From Brevibacillus massiliensis (GTDB lineage: Bacteria > Bacillota > Bacilli > Brevibacillales > Brevibacillaceae), in NCBI RefSeq assembly GCF_000311785.1, contig NZ_HE978535.1, positions 62,001 through 126,000 of the forward strand: a DNA stretch of 64,000 bases, written 5' to 3'. Made by a program: the position numbers and the translations under genes. Positions 48,545 through 58,024 of the stretch are shown in pieces (the first letter of the stretch is position 1; every line of letters begins with the position of its first letter). Below the pieces are notes generated by a model that saw only the letters and a list, made by a program, of their open reading frames with translations, was not told where the DNA came from and did no database searches.

Positions 48545-48595
48545 CCAACCACAGCTTGGTTTACCGACTCTCACCGGCGGAGACTCGGCTGTTGG
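48545..48595 (+). promoter_or_regulatory. Structured rpsO leader (probable S15 autoregulatory element)
   Basis: CCAAC...AGC (from 48545) can pair with GCTGTTGG (48588-48595), closing a branched fold. Inside are a small GG...CC hairpin (48558-48565) and a longer stem in which CCGA/TCGG and TCTC/GAGA pair around a C-C mismatch (48564-48588). The two stems share a few bases, so they may be alternatives. Three-way-junction S15 leaders that repress rpsO are established in other bacteria; this fits that idea but I did not match a known consensus. Confidence 0.6.
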
Positions 48596-48621
48596 GGATT
48601 TTTGTAGGGAGGTGAGTTGAG

Positions 48622-48891
48622 ATGGCGATTTCACAAGAACGCAAGACACAGTTGATCAATGAATTCCGCACGCACGAAAGCGACACCGGTTCGCCGGAAG
48701 TGCAGATTGCGATTCTGACCGAGAACATCAACAACTTGAACGAGCATTTGCGCACGCACAAGAAAGACCACCACAGCCGTCGTGGTTTGTTGAAAATGGT
48801 TGGTCAACGCCGTAACTTGTTAAATTACTTGAAAAACCAAGACGTTGCCCGTTACCGTACGCTGGTAGACAAACTGGGTCTGCGTCGCTAA
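48622..48891 (+). CDS. rpsO: 30S ribosomal protein S15
   Basis: An 89-residue primary 16S-binding protein. [20 protein letters not shown] and [20 protein letters not shown] are signature blocks. GGGAGGTGA precedes the ATG. A strong terminator follows, so it is mainly monocistronic, with pnp next. Confidence 0.99.
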   Translation: MAISQERKTQLINEFRTHESDTGSPEVQIAILTENINNLNEHLRTHKKDHHSRRGLLKMVGQRRNLLNYLKNQDVARYRTLVDKLGLRR

Positions 48892-48899
48892 TAGCAACG

Positions 48900-48930
48900 G
48901 AAAAAGCGGGGAGACCCGCTTTTTCTTTTC
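48900..48930 (+). terminator. Terminator after rpsO
   Basis: An 11-bp perfect stem (GAAAAAGCGGG / CCCGCTTTTTC) with a GAGA loop. The A-rich left arm may let it also work on the other strand. Confidence 0.94.
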
Positions 48931-49018
48931 GGCTTTTTATTTCTATGGCAGCAGGAAATAATACGTCAAAGCAGAAAAACAAATATCAGAACTGTCTCAA
49001 AGGAGGACTGCTAGCAAA

Positions 49019-51142
49019 ATGGAGCAATACCGTACATACGATTTTGAACTGGCAGGCCGAAAACTAACGCTTGAGTTTGGCAAAATGGCCAAGCAGGCGC
49101 AAGGTTCGGTCCTGGTTCGCTACGGTGAGACTGCGATTCTCTCGGCTGTCACCGTTTCAAAAGAACCAAAAGATCTCGATTTCTTTCCGCTCACCGTCAA
49201 TTACGAGGAGCGGTTGTACGCAGTCGGAAAAATTCCTGGCGGCTTCATCAAGCGGGAGGGGCGGCCAAGCGAGAAGGCGATCCTGGCCAGCCGGTTGATC
49301 GACCGGCCCATTCGTCCGCTGTTCCCGGAAGGCTTCCGCAACGACGTACAGGTGGTCAATACCGTCCTCTCCGTCGACCAGGACTGTTCACCGGAAATCG
49401 CTGCCATGATCGGCACCTCGGCCGCTCTCTGCGTGTCTGAGATTCCCTTCAAAGGACCGATCGCCGGTGTCATCGTCGGCCGAATCGACGGGAAATTCGT
49501 TATTAACCCGACGATTGCCGAAGCGGAAAAAAGCGACATTCACCTGACGGTGGCAGGAACCCGCGACGCGATCAACATGGTAGAAGCGGGTGCAAACGAG
49601 GTGCCGGAAGAGGTGATGCTCGAGGCGATCATGTTCGGCCACAGCGTCATCCAGCAAGTGATCGACTTCCAGCAGAAAATCGTCGAGGAAATCGGCAAAC
49701 CGAAAATGCAGGTTGTCCTGCACCAGATCGATCCCGCGATCAATGAAGCTGTCCGCGCATATGCTGACGCCAAACTGCGCGAAGCCATCCGCATTGAAGA
49801 AAAGCAGGCCCGGGCCGACGCCATCGAGGCCGTCAATGCCGAGACCCAGGCCCATTTCGCCGAGGAATTTCCCGATCAAGCCGCCGACATTGCCGAAGTC
49901 CTGCACGACATCGTCAAAGAAGAAGTTCGCCGCTTGATCACCCATGAAAAAATTCGCCCGGACGGCCGAGCTCTCAATGAGATTCGCCCGATTTCCTGTG
50001 AAGTGGGCATCCTGCCCAGAACGCACGGTTCCGGCCTGTTTACCCGCGGGCAAACACAAGCGCTGAGCGTCTGTACCTTGGGCGCCCTCGGTGATGTGCA
50101 GATTCTCGACGGCCTCGGCTTGGAAGAGTCAAAGCGCTTTATGCATCACTACAACTTTCCGCCGTACAGCGTAGGGGAAGCGCGTCCGCTGCGTCCTCCT
50201 GGCCGCCGCGAAATCGGTCACGGTGCACTTGGCGAGCGGGCGATCGAGCCGATCATCCCTTCCGAGAACGAGTTTCCGTACACGATTCGCCTCGTGTCAG
50301 AAGTGATCGAATCGAACGGTTCCACTTCACAGGCGTCCATTTGCGCCAGCGTGCTCGCCTTGATGCATGCCGGTGTGCCGATTAAGGCGCCGGTAGCGGG
50401 GATCGCGATGGGGCTGATCATGGATGCGGAGGGCAAGCAGTTCTCCATTTTGACTGACATCCAGGGGATGGAGGACCACCTCGGTGACATGGACTTCAAG
50501 GTAGCCGGTACGGCAAAAGGCGTAACCGCCCTGCAGATGGATATCAAGATCGAGGGGATCAACCGCGAGATTCTGGAGCAGGCGCTGACGCAGGCGAGAG
50601 AAGGCCGCATGTTCATCCTTCAAAAGATGCTCGAGACGATCCCGGAACCGCGCAAGGAGCTGTCGCCGTACGCGCCGAAGATTCTCACGATGACGATCAA
50701 TCCGGACAAGATTCGCGACGTAATTGGGCCGCAGGGGCGCGTGATCAACAAAATCATCGAAGAGACCGGCGTGAAGATCGATATCGAACAGGATGGCCGC
50801 GTCTTTATTGCCTCCGTCAATGCGGAAGCTAACCAGCGGGCGAAGAGTATCATCGAAGATCTCGTACGCGAAGTGCAGGTTGGCCAAACCTACCTGGGAA
50901 CAGTGAAGCGCGTGGAAAAATACGGTGCGTTTGTCGAACTGTTCGCCGGGAAAGAAGGGCTGTGCCACATTTCCCAGCTGGCCATCGAGCGGGTAGGCAA
51001 AACGGAAGACGTCGTTCAAGTCGGCGATCAAATTCTCGTCAAGGTGACGGAGATTGACGATCAGGGCCGGGTGAATCTGTCGCGCAAAGCGGTACTGAAG
51101 GAGGAGCAGGCGGCTGCAGGCACTCCGGCAAAGGCTGAGTAA
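49019..51142 (+). CDS. pnp: Polynucleotide phosphorylase
   Basis: A 3'-5' phosphorolytic exoribonuclease, 707 residues. Two RNase PH domains (first: [20 protein letters not shown]; second: [20 protein letters not shown]) flank a helical domain. KH (about 560-615) and S1 (about 620-690, [20 protein letters not shown]) complete it. AAAGGAGG precedes the ATG. Confidence 0.98.
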   Translation: MEQYRTYDFELAGRKLTLEFGKMAKQAQGSVLVRYGETAILSAVTVSKEPKDLDFFPLTVNYEERLYAVGKIPGGFIKREGRPSEKAILASRLIDRPIRPLFPEGFRNDVQVVNTVLSVDQDCSPEIAAMIGTSAALCVSEIPFKGPIAGVIVGRIDGKFVINPTIAEAEKSDIHLTVAGTRDAINMVEAGANEVPEEVMLEAIMFGHSVIQQVIDFQQKIVEEIGKPKMQVVLHQIDPAINEAVRAYADAKLREAIRIEEKQARADAIEAVNAETQAHFAEEFPDQAADIAEVLHDIVKEEVRRLITHEKIRPDGRALNEIRPISCEVGILPRTHGSGLFTRGQTQALSVCTLGALGDVQILDGLGLEESKRFMHHYNFPPYSVGEARPLRPPGRREIGHGALGERAIEPIIPSENEFPYTIRLVSEVIESNGSTSQASICASVLALMHAGVPIKAPVAGIAMGLIMDAEGKQFSILTDIQGMEDHLGDMDFKVAGTAKGVTALQMDIKIEGINREILEQALTQAREGRMFILQKMLETIPEPRKELSPYAPKILTMTINPDKIRDVIGPQGRVINKIIEETGVKIDIEQDGRVFIASVNAEANQRAKSIIEDLVREVQVGQTYLGTVKRVEKYGAFVELFAGKEGLCHISQLAIERVGKTEDVVQVGDQILVKVTEIDDQGRVNLSRKAVLKEEQAAAGTPAKAE

Positions 51143-51162
51143 AACAGAATAGGGACAAAACG

Positions 51163-51213
51163 AAAAGCTTCGCTACACGAGTTTAACGCTTCGAGTAGGC
51201 AAAGCTTTTTTCT
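51163..51213 (+). terminator. Terminator after pnp
   Basis: AAAAGCTT pairs with AAGCTTTT across an inner CTAC/GTAG stem, followed by a T-rich tract. Confidence 0.8.
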
Positions 51214-51259
51214 TTGCGCAGCTTTTGGCGTTTTTTGCTTCTACCTCCGCCTCCCGGTT

Positions 51260-51267
51260 CATACATT
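51260..51267 (+). promoter_or_regulatory. Possible sporulation-sigma -10 element before ylxY
   Basis: CATACATT matches the sigma-E -10 consensus CATACAnT, 58 bases before the ylxY ATG. No convincing -35 of the sigma-E type lies 13-15 bases upstream. An 8-base match alone is weak evidence. Confidence 0.3.
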
Positions 51268-51325
51268 TGGACAAAGGGTGTATGCAGCTTTGTACGAATG
51301 TTTGGGAGAGCGGAAGGGTGGTACG

Positions 51326-52312
51326 ATGAACAGACAGACGGGAAAATTGGTAGCTGCAGGTGTCATCTGGGCTTTTTTTCTCTATGCGGCGGTCAATTCA
51401 GATCCGATTGATGGATACGTCAGTGTGATCAAACGGGAGACAAGCGTCGACCAATCTGCACAGCCGGCCGGCCAGGACGATCCGCTGCGCAGGCAGGTGC
51501 TGGAGTGGAAGCAGCAGAAGGACGAGCAGCCGATTGACGCCAAGCTCGATCCGGCGTGGAAGGCGGCTGTCCCCGGCTACAATGGACGGTTGGTCGACGT
51601 TGAGGCGTCGATCCGGCAGATGCGATCGACGGGCATGACCACCCCGGACCAGTTGGTGTACAAGGAAGTGCCGCCCAGCGTCACGCTCGAGCAGCTTGGA
51701 CCCAATCCCGTCTACCGCGGCAATCCGAAAAAACCGGCGATCTGTTTTATGATTAATGTGGCTTGGGGCAACGAGTACCTGGAACCGATGCTCAAGACGC
51801 TGGATCGCTACAAGATCAAAACGACGTTTTTTCTCGACGGTTCCTGGGTCAAACGGAATCCGGAGTTGGCAAAGGAAATTGCCAAACACGGACATGAAAT
51901 CGGCAATCACGCCTACTCCCATCCGGACATGAGCGCGATTGGCAGCCAGCGGATCCGCGAAGAGATCGGTAGAACACAGAAGGTGATAGAAGATGCGATC
52001 GGCATACGGCCGACGCTGTTTGCTCCTCCGTCCGGCGCCTTCAATCAGCAAGTGGTGGACATTGCGGCAAACGAATTCCAGATGAAGACGATCATGTGGA
52101 CGGCCGATACGATTGATTGGCAAAATCCGCCTGTCAGCACGGTAATCGAGCGGGTCCGCAAAAAAATGGACAACGGCGTCCTCGTCCTGATGCATCCGAC
52201 AGCCTCCTCCTCGTCCGCTCTCGAGCAGCTGATTAAAATGGCAAAAGCCGAGGGGATCGCGCCGATGACGGTATCCGAAGTCATATCCAGCAATCGGCTT
52301 GATGTGCCGTAG
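51326..52312 (+). CDS. ylxY: YlxY-type polysaccharide deacetylase-like protein
   Basis: A membrane-anchored NodB-fold protein of 328 residues. It has an N-terminal helix (LVAAGVIWAFFLYAAV) and a NodB domain at about 145-320. The His-box HEIGNHAYSHPDM and the LFAPPSGAFNQ and ADTIDWQNP motifs are present. The usual first motif (TFDDG with two Asp) reads MINVAWGNEY, so the base and one metal ligand are missing. The protein may be inactive or altered. B. subtilis has ylxY at this position, linked by annotation to sporulation. GGAAGGGTGG precedes the ATG. Confidence 0.87.
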   Translation: MNRQTGKLVAAGVIWAFFLYAAVNSDPIDGYVSVIKRETSVDQSAQPAGQDDPLRRQVLEWKQQKDEQPIDAKLDPAWKAAVPGYNGRLVDVEASIRQMRSTGMTTPDQLVYKEVPPSVTLEQLGPNPVYRGNPKKPAICFMINVAWGNEYLEPMLKTLDRYKIKTTFFLDGSWVKRNPELAKEIAKHGHEIGNHAYSHPDMSAIGSQRIREEIGRTQKVIEDAIGIRPTLFAPPSGAFNQQVVDIAANEFQMKTIMWTADTIDWQNPPVSTVIERVRKKMDNGVLVLMHPTASSSSALEQLIKMAKAEGIAPMTVSEVISSNRLDVP

Positions 52313-52327
52313 ATACTCCGGGGAAGG

Positions 52328-52356
52328 TTGTAGTGACCCGCGAAGTTTGTTATAGT
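52328..52356 (+). promoter_or_regulatory. Promoter of mlpA
   Basis: TTGTAG (52328-52333), a 17-base spacer and TATAGT (52351-52356), with TG at 52348-52349 (extended -10, TGTTATAGT). Confidence 0.72.
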
Positions 52357-52439
52357 TAAACGTGTTTATCTCGATCGTTGGCATCTTTTGGGGCATCGGT
52401 GCTGTGCGGCCCCAGCTTGGTACATAGAGGAGGATCTGC

Positions 52440-53696
52440 GTGATTCAAAGACATGACTGTGGAAACGGCCTGCGCATCGTGACGGAGCAAATTCCTTCCG
52501 TGCGTTCGGTTGCGCTTGGCATATGGGTGGGAACCGGATCAAAATTCGAGCAGGAGAGCAATAACGGGATTTCCCATTTTCTTGAACATATGTTTTTTAA
52601 AGGAACCGAAACCCGTTCCGCAAAGGAGATTGCGGAGGCTTTTGATGAGATCGGCGGCAATGTGAATGCCTTTACCTCCAAAGAGTACACCTGCTACTAC
52701 GCCCGGGTGCTCGATCAGCACGCGATGCTCGCCCTAGACGTGTTGGCCGATATGTACTTTCACTCCGTGTTTGACAACGGCGAGCTGGAGAAGGAGAAGA
52801 ATGTCGTCATTGAGGAGATCAGCATGTATGAGGATACTCCCGACGATCTGGTCCACGATTTGATTGCGCGCGCCAGCTTCGCTGACCATCCGCTCGGGTA
52901 TTCCATCCTCGGCACGGAAGGTGTGCTGCGCAGCTTGACACGGGATGACCTGGTCCGCTACATCGATCAGCGCTACACGCCGGACAATACGGTGGTAGCG
53001 GTAGCCGGCAATTTCGACGATCGCCTGATCGAGGAGATCAAGCGGCGCTTTGGACGATACAGGCGTCCAGGCGAGCCGGCCCGGGTGGAACAGCCGGCGT
53101 TTGTCGCCAGAACCATCGCCCGTCACAAGGCGACGGAACAAGCGCATCTCTGCTTGTCGCTACCAGGCTTTCAGGCCGGGCATGACGATATCTACTCGCT
53201 GATTTTGCTGAACAATGTGCTCGGAGGCAGCATGAGCTCACGGCTTTTTCAGGAGATCCGCGAAGAGCGGGGCCTTGCCTACTCCGTCTACTCTTACCAC
53301 ACGGCGTACAAGGAAACGGGGATGTTTACCGTCTATGCGGGAACCGCGCCCGAACAGGTCGGACAGGTGTTTGACATCGTCACGAGCATCCTGCGCGATG
53401 TCAGCGAACGCGGAATTACCGCCAAGGAGCTCAGCAAGGGAAAGGAACAGTTGAAAGGGAGCCTGATGCTCAGCCTGGAGAGCACGAACAGCAGGATGAG
53501 CCGCTTGGGCAAAAATGAACTGCTGCTTGGCCGCCACCTCAGCCTCGACCAAATGACGGAAAAAATCGACGCCGTCACCCATGACTCCGTACTGGCGGCA
53601 GCAAGACAGCTGTTTCACAACCAGCTGGCGATTGCGATGGTAAGTCCGCTGGAACAGTTCCCAGCCAATGTGCAGAACGATGTACTGATCAAGTAG
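52440..53696 (+). CDS. mlpA: M16-family zinc protease MlpA (YmxG)
   Basis: A 418-residue peptidase of the pitrilysin/mitochondrial processing peptidase family. The inverted zinc motif HFLEHMFFKGT is intact, and the distal Glu is in NVVIEEISMYEDTPDDLV. The C-terminal half has the R/Y motif region (SSRLFQEIREERGLAYSVYS). No signal peptide is visible, so it is cytoplasmic. B. subtilis MlpA (YmxG) is encoded at the same place upstream of ymxH and the dpa genes. GTG start after GAGGAGGA. Confidence 0.95.
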   Translation: MIQRHDCGNGLRIVTEQIPSVRSVALGIWVGTGSKFEQESNNGISHFLEHMFFKGTETRSAKEIAEAFDEIGGNVNAFTSKEYTCYYARVLDQHAMLALDVLADMYFHSVFDNGELEKEKNVVIEEISMYEDTPDDLVHDLIARASFADHPLGYSILGTEGVLRSLTRDDLVRYIDQRYTPDNTVVAVAGNFDDRLIEEIKRRFGRYRRPGEPARVEQPAFVARTIARHKATEQAHLCLSLPGFQAGHDDIYSLILLNNVLGGSMSSRLFQEIREERGLAYSVYSYHTAYKETGMFTVYAGTAPEQVGQVFDIVTSILRDVSERGITAKELSKGKEQLKGSLMLSLESTNSRMSRLGKNELLLGRHLSLDQMTEKIDAVTHDSVLAAARQLFHNQLAIAMVSPLEQFPANVQNDVLIK

Positions 53697-53700
53697 AAAT

Positions 53701-53727
53701 AATCCGGGCCAAGACCGGATTTTTTTC
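53701..53727 (+). terminator. Terminator after mlpA
   Basis: AATCCGG / CCGGATT stem with a 7-base loop, followed by T-rich sequence. Confidence 0.88.
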
Positions 53728-53778
53728 GCAATATGGCAGTATAAATCTTATTGTGTAAGGGAGAAAGGGGGCGGAAGC

Positions 53779-54034
53779 ATGCGGTTTAGCGAAATTTGCA
53801 ACAAGGAGATTATCGGCCTTGACAACGGCGAGAGAATGGGAGAATTGCGAAATTCCGATCTGGAAATTGATCCCGGTACGGGTGAAATATCGGCGATCGT
53901 CCTGCCGGGCAGTTCTTTTTTCGGCTGGGGGAAGCGCCGTGAGGACTTTGTCATCCCGTGGAAAAAACATCGTCAAGATCGGTCCGGATACGCTGATTGT
54001 CTCGCTTCGCGGGCATGCCGATCACCTATCATAG
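53779..54034 (+). pseudogene. ymxH: YmxH (YlmC/YmxH PRC-barrel family), frameshifted
   Basis: The first 60 or so residues match the YmxH/YlmC family: MRFSEICNKEIIGLDNGERM, then EIDPGTGEISAIVLPGSSFF, GW and VIPW. The gene then meets an A6 run at 53962-53967 and leaves the family reading frame. The frame one base on continues correctly (KNIVKIGPDTLIVSLRGHAD) and stops at 54034. Removing one A gives an 84-residue protein, the normal family size. As written, translation runs to 54087 with an unrelated tail. A sequencing error, a real mutation or rare slippage could explain it. The family function is unknown. AGGGGG precedes the ATG. Confidence 0.88.
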
Positions 54035-54173
54035 ACGACGATTGTCACCGGACGATCTGGCGGCGAATAGGATGGGGTAGACCGTAACGATTTCCGGGAA
54101 ACCCTCTGCCCTAGGAAAAACCATTTGCGTTTCACCGTTTATGCAGTAAAATGTTTGGAAAGGGGAACACAGC

Positions 54174-55073
54174 ATGCTAACGGGTATTCATGTTGCCTTC
54201 ATCGGGGGTGACGCCCGCCAGTTGGAAGTCATCAAAAAGTGCATTCAACTAGACGCGATTGTAACGCTGATCGGCTTCGACAACCTGGAGAGCAGTTTTA
54301 CCGGGGCAACGAAAAAACCTTTAACATGCGATGTGTTAAAAGACGTGGACGCACTTATCCTGCCTATTGTCGGCACAGATAATGACGGATTCGTCGAGAG
54401 TGTTTTCTGTTCAAAACCGCTGCAGTTTCTCAGTGAGCATGCCGCCTGCCTAAAGAAGCACTGCGTCGTCTATACGGGCATGGCGAAATCATACCTGAAA
54501 ACACTCTTGTTGAGACAGCAAATCACTCTGGTAGAATTGCTCGACCGAGATGAAGTGGCCATCTACAACTCTATCCCGACCGTAGAAGGCGCGCTCATGA
54601 TGGCAATCCAAAACACGGACATTACGATCCACGGTTCACAGGTGATCGTGCTTGGACTCGGCAGGACGGGAATGTCCCTGGCCCGCAGCCTTCATGCTCT
54701 CGGTGCCCGCGTTCGGGTAGGTGCCAGACGTCCGGAGCACATGGCAAGGATTCATGAAATGGGTCTCACTCCGTTTCATCTAAGTGAGCTGCGACCGCAA
54801 GTTGCAAATGCTGATATCATCTTCAACACGATACCTCAGTTGGTAATTACCGCTGAAGTGATCGCACAGATGCCGCAGGCCACGCTGATCATTGACCTGG
54901 CTTCCAAGCCGGGCGGAACAGACTTTCGATACGCTGAAAGACGAGGGATCAAGGCACTCCTGGCACCTGGGTTACCCGGAATCGTTGCTCCCAAAACGGC
55001 TGGACAGATCATCGCCAACACGGTGTCCCGCCTGATTGCGGATCAATCCAAGGACCGGGGGGAACCATCATGA
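54174..55073 (+). CDS. dpaA: Dipicolinate synthase subunit A
   Basis: With DpaB it turns hydroxy-tetrahydrodipicolinate (from the DapA step) into dipicolinate in the mother cell for the spore core. 299 residues. The Rossmann motif VIVLGLGRTGMSLARSLHAL lies at about 160-180. FNTIPQLVITAEVIAQ and LIIDLASKPGGTDFRYAERR are typical. AAAGGGGA precedes the ATG. I could not identify a convincing sigma-K promoter in the 139 bases upstream, although the family is sigma-K controlled in B. subtilis. Confidence 0.96.
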   Translation: MLTGIHVAFIGGDARQLEVIKKCIQLDAIVTLIGFDNLESSFTGATKKPLTCDVLKDVDALILPIVGTDNDGFVESVFCSKPLQFLSEHAACLKKHCVVYTGMAKSYLKTLLLRQQITLVELLDRDEVAIYNSIPTVEGALMMAIQNTDITIHGSQVIVLGLGRTGMSLARSLHALGARVRVGARRPEHMARIHEMGLTPFHLSELRPQVANADIIFNTIPQLVITAEVIAQMPQATLIIDLASKPGGTDFRYAERRGIKALLAPGLPGIVAPKTAGQIIANTVSRLIADQSKDRGEPS

Positions 55074-55666
55074 GCAACCTGAGTGGCAAAACAATCGGCT
55101 GGGGATTAACCGGATCCCATTGCACCTTTGAGGAGACGATGCCGCAAATCCGGTGGCTGGTCGACGCGGGGGCAAGGGTCATTCCGATCGTAACGCATAC
55201 GCTGATGTCGACGGATACGCGTTTTGGAACGTCTGAAAGATGGCAAAAACAGTTGATGGAGATTACGGGTGAGAAGATCATCTCGACAATTCCCGAAGCG
55301 GAACCGCTGGGCCCGTCCAAACTGCTGGATGTGATGGTCATTGCCCCTTGTACAGGAAATTCCACCAGCCGTTTGGCTAATGCGATTACGGACAGCCCCG
55401 TGTTGATGGCGGCAAAGGCGACGATGCGCAACCTGCGTCCCGTAGTCATTGCCATTTCCACGAATGACGGACTTGGCCTCAATGCCATGAACATCGGAAA
55501 ATTGCTCAACGCAAAAAACATTTACTTCGTTCCGTTTGGCCAGGATGCACCTGACAAAAAGCCTACTTCACTGGTGGCTCACATGGACTTGATCAAAGAC
55601 TCATGCGAGGCAGCCCTGGAGGGGCGTCAATTGCAGCCTTTGCTAATAGAAAGATTCAACTGTTAG
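55070..55666 (+). CDS. dpaB: Dipicolinate synthase subunit B
   Basis: A flavoprotein-like subunit of dipicolinate synthase, 198 residues. IGWGLTGSHCTFEETMPQIR and VMVIAPCTGNSTSRLANAIT match the flavoprotein (UbiX/Dfp-like) fold. ATGA overlap with dpaA shows coupling. Confidence 0.96.
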   Translation: MSNLSGKTIGWGLTGSHCTFEETMPQIRWLVDAGARVIPIVTHTLMSTDTRFGTSERWQKQLMEITGEKIISTIPEAEPLGPSKLLDVMVIAPCTGNSTSRLANAITDSPVLMAAKATMRNLRPVVIAISTNDGLGLNAMNIGKLLNAKNIYFVPFGQDAPDKKPTSLVAHMDLIKDSCEAALEGRQLQPLLIERFNC

Positions 55667-55698
55667 ATTTTGTTTGTGTCATAGGAGGAGAGGAAAAG

Positions 55699-56739
55699 AT
55701 GGAGAACCAGACGAAGGTAAACGTCGCAGTGGTAGGTGCGACAGGAGCAGTGGGACAGCAAATGGTCTCGCTTTTGGAGGAGCGCAATTTTCCGATTGCC
55801 CAGCTGAAATTGCTCGCATCCGGGAGGTCGGCAGGCAAGACCGTCCGCTTTAAAGGCCAGGACATCACCATTGAAGAAGCGAAACCGGAAAGCTTTGCCG
55901 GGGTGGATTTTGCTTTGTTCAGCGCCGGAGGAGCAATCAGCAAGGAACTGGTGCCGCACGCCGTCGCTCACGGAGCGGTCGTCATAGACAATACCAGCGC
56001 TTTTCGGATGGAACCTGACGTCCCGCTGGTCGTTCCGGAAGTCAACATGCATGCGGCTCTGCAGCATAAAGGAATTATCGCCAATCCGAACTGCTCGACC
56101 ATTCAGATGGTTGCCGCTTTGAAACCCTTGTATGACCGTTATGGTATAGACCGGGTGATCGTCTCCACTTATCAAGCCGTCTCTGGTGCCGGGGCTTCCG
56201 CGATACAGGAATTGCTCACCCAGAGTGCCGATGTCCTGGCAGGAAAACAGCCGGAGGCGAAAATTCTCCCGGTAAGCAAACTGCCGGTTCACCATCAGAT
56301 CGCCTTTAATGCAATTCCGCAAATCGATGTATTTACGGATAACGGCTTTACCTTTGAAGAAATGAAAATGGTGAATGAGACCAAGAAGATATTTGGAGAT
56401 GATTCCATCCAGGTAGCCGCTACCTGTGTGCGGATACCCGTCGTCAGCGGCCACAGCGAGTCGGTTTACGTCGAACTGAAAGAAGAGTACCAGCTGGAGG
56501 ATGTCAAGGCGCTGCTCGCCGATGCCCCCGGCGTCGTGCTGGTCGATTCGCCGGAGGAGCAGCGCTATCCCCTCGCGACTGATGCCGTAGGCAAGCTGGA
56601 CGTCTTTGTCGGCCGAGTGCGGCGTGATCTCAACCACCCGCGCGGTCTGCACATGTGGATTGTATCCGACAACCTGCTGAAAGGAGCGGCCTGGAACACT
56701 GTCCAAATCGCCGAGGAATTGCTGAAGGCGAGACAATAG
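55699..56739 (+). CDS. asd: Aspartate-semialdehyde dehydrogenase
   Basis: Reduces aspartyl phosphate to the semialdehyde with NADPH, feeding lysine, methionine and threonine. 346 residues. VAVVGATGAVGQQMVSLLEE binds NADP. The catalytic Cys is in GIIANPNCSTIQM. GGAGGAGAGG precedes the ATG; an in-frame ATG at 55603 lies inside dpaB and is not used. Confidence 0.97.
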   Translation: MENQTKVNVAVVGATGAVGQQMVSLLEERNFPIAQLKLLASGRSAGKTVRFKGQDITIEEAKPESFAGVDFALFSAGGAISKELVPHAVAHGAVVIDNTSAFRMEPDVPLVVPEVNMHAALQHKGIIANPNCSTIQMVAALKPLYDRYGIDRVIVSTYQAVSGAGASAIQELLTQSADVLAGKQPEAKILPVSKLPVHHQIAFNAIPQIDVFTDNGFTFEEMKMVNETKKIFGDDSIQVAATCVRIPVVSGHSESVYVELKEEYQLEDVKALLADAPGVVLVDSPEEQRYPLATDAVGKLDVFVGRVRRDLNHPRGLHMWIVSDNLLKGAAWNTVQIAEELLKARQ

Positions 56740-56754
56740 GAGAGAGGATCTTTG

Positions 56755-57978
56755 ATGAAAATTCTCGTCCAAAAGTTTGGTGGGTCATCACTGACGACCG
56801 AAGAATGCCGTAACAGAGCGCTGCATCACGTGGAACGATCGATCAAGGAAGGTTACGCGTTAGTGGTTGTCGTTTCCGCCATGGGACGAAAAGGTGATCC
56901 TTACGCCACGGATTCCCTGCTTCAACTCATTTCGCAAAACGGCGACTCTCTTCCTCCACGGGAGACGGATTTACTGCTTCACACCGGCGAGATCATCTCT
57001 GCTTCCGTCATGTGCAGCCTGCTCCAGTCGCGCGGCATCAAGGCCACGATTTTGACCGGCGGCCAGGCGAGCATCATTACTTCGGACGAATACACGGATG
57101 CACAGATCAATTCCGTCAATCCGGGGCGTATACTCCAAGAGCTTGAGCGCGGCTATGTCGTCATCGTTCCCGGCTTCCAGGGGCGCACCGCGGATTGGGA
57201 GATCACGACGCTCGGCCGCGGGGGAAGCGATACGACAGCGACGGCGCTGGGTGTTGCGCTGCGGGCGGAGATGGTCGATATCTTTACGGACGTGAACGGA
57301 ATTATGACGGCCGATCCGCGGATTGTGAAAGAAGCCCAACCGCTGTCGACCGTTACCTACACGGAGATTTGCAACATGGCACATCTGGGCGCCAAGGTGA
57401 TCCACCCGCGAGCGGTGGAGATCGCCATGCAAGGCAACGTGCCGATCCGTGTCCGCTCTACTTTTACGGATGACGACGGCACGATGGTCACCAGTTTGCA
57501 CGACATAGAGAAGCGGAACATCACGGTTCACGACCGCCTGATCATGGGGATTGCCCACGTGCCCAACATCACCCAGATCAAGGTGTTTTCCAAGGAAGGC
57601 AGGTACGATACCCAGCTTCAGGTCTTTAAAGCGATGGCGACCAACGGAATCAGCGTTGATTTTATCAATGTCAATCCGAGCTGTGTCGCGTACACGGTCC
57701 ACGACAGGATGGGAGAGAAGGCTGCGAAGATTCTGAACGGCATGGATTACGAACCGCAAATCCTTCCGGGCTGTGCCAAAGTATCCGTTATTGGCGCGGG
57801 AATCGCGGGGGTGCCAGGCGTCATGGCGCAGATCGTCGAAGCGTTAACAAGCGAGGATATTCAAATACTACAATCAGCAGACTCCCACACTACAATCTGG
57901 GTACTGGTGCGCCAAGTAGACATGGTGAAAGCTGTCCGATCCTTGCATCGCCAATTTCAACTCCATCTAAGCGGATAA
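56755..57978 (+). CDS. dapG: Aspartokinase I
   Basis: Phosphorylates aspartate, the first step of the pathway, 407 residues. VQKFGGSSLTTEECRNRALH and GRGGSDTTATALGVALRAEM form the kinase site. Two ACT domains follow at about 270-400, which in B. subtilis DapG mediate feedback by diaminopimelate; that specificity is inferred from synteny. An upstream TTG adjoins the ATG. It lies between asd and dapA. Confidence 0.96.
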   Translation: MKILVQKFGGSSLTTEECRNRALHHVERSIKEGYALVVVVSAMGRKGDPYATDSLLQLISQNGDSLPPRETDLLLHTGEIISASVMCSLLQSRGIKATILTGGQASIITSDEYTDAQINSVNPGRILQELERGYVVIVPGFQGRTADWEITTLGRGGSDTTATALGVALRAEMVDIFTDVNGIMTADPRIVKEAQPLSTVTYTEICNMAHLGAKVIHPRAVEIAMQGNVPIRVRSTFTDDDGTMVTSLHDIEKRNITVHDRLIMGIAHVPNITQIKVFSKEGRYDTQLQVFKAMATNGISVDFINVNPSCVAYTVHDRMGEKAAKILNGMDYEPQILPGCAKVSVIGAGIAGVPGVMAQIVEALTSEDIQILQSADSHTTIWVLVRQVDMVKAVRSLHRQFQLHLSG

Positions 57979-58024
57979 CCGGTACGCTGTACCACTATAG
58001 TGTAGAGAAAGGATGAATGAAATC

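Noticed and set aside
54035-54173. Sigma-K promoter before dpaA
   Set aside because: Expected from B. subtilis biology, but no sequence close to CATAnnnTA with a suitable AC -35 was found in this gap.
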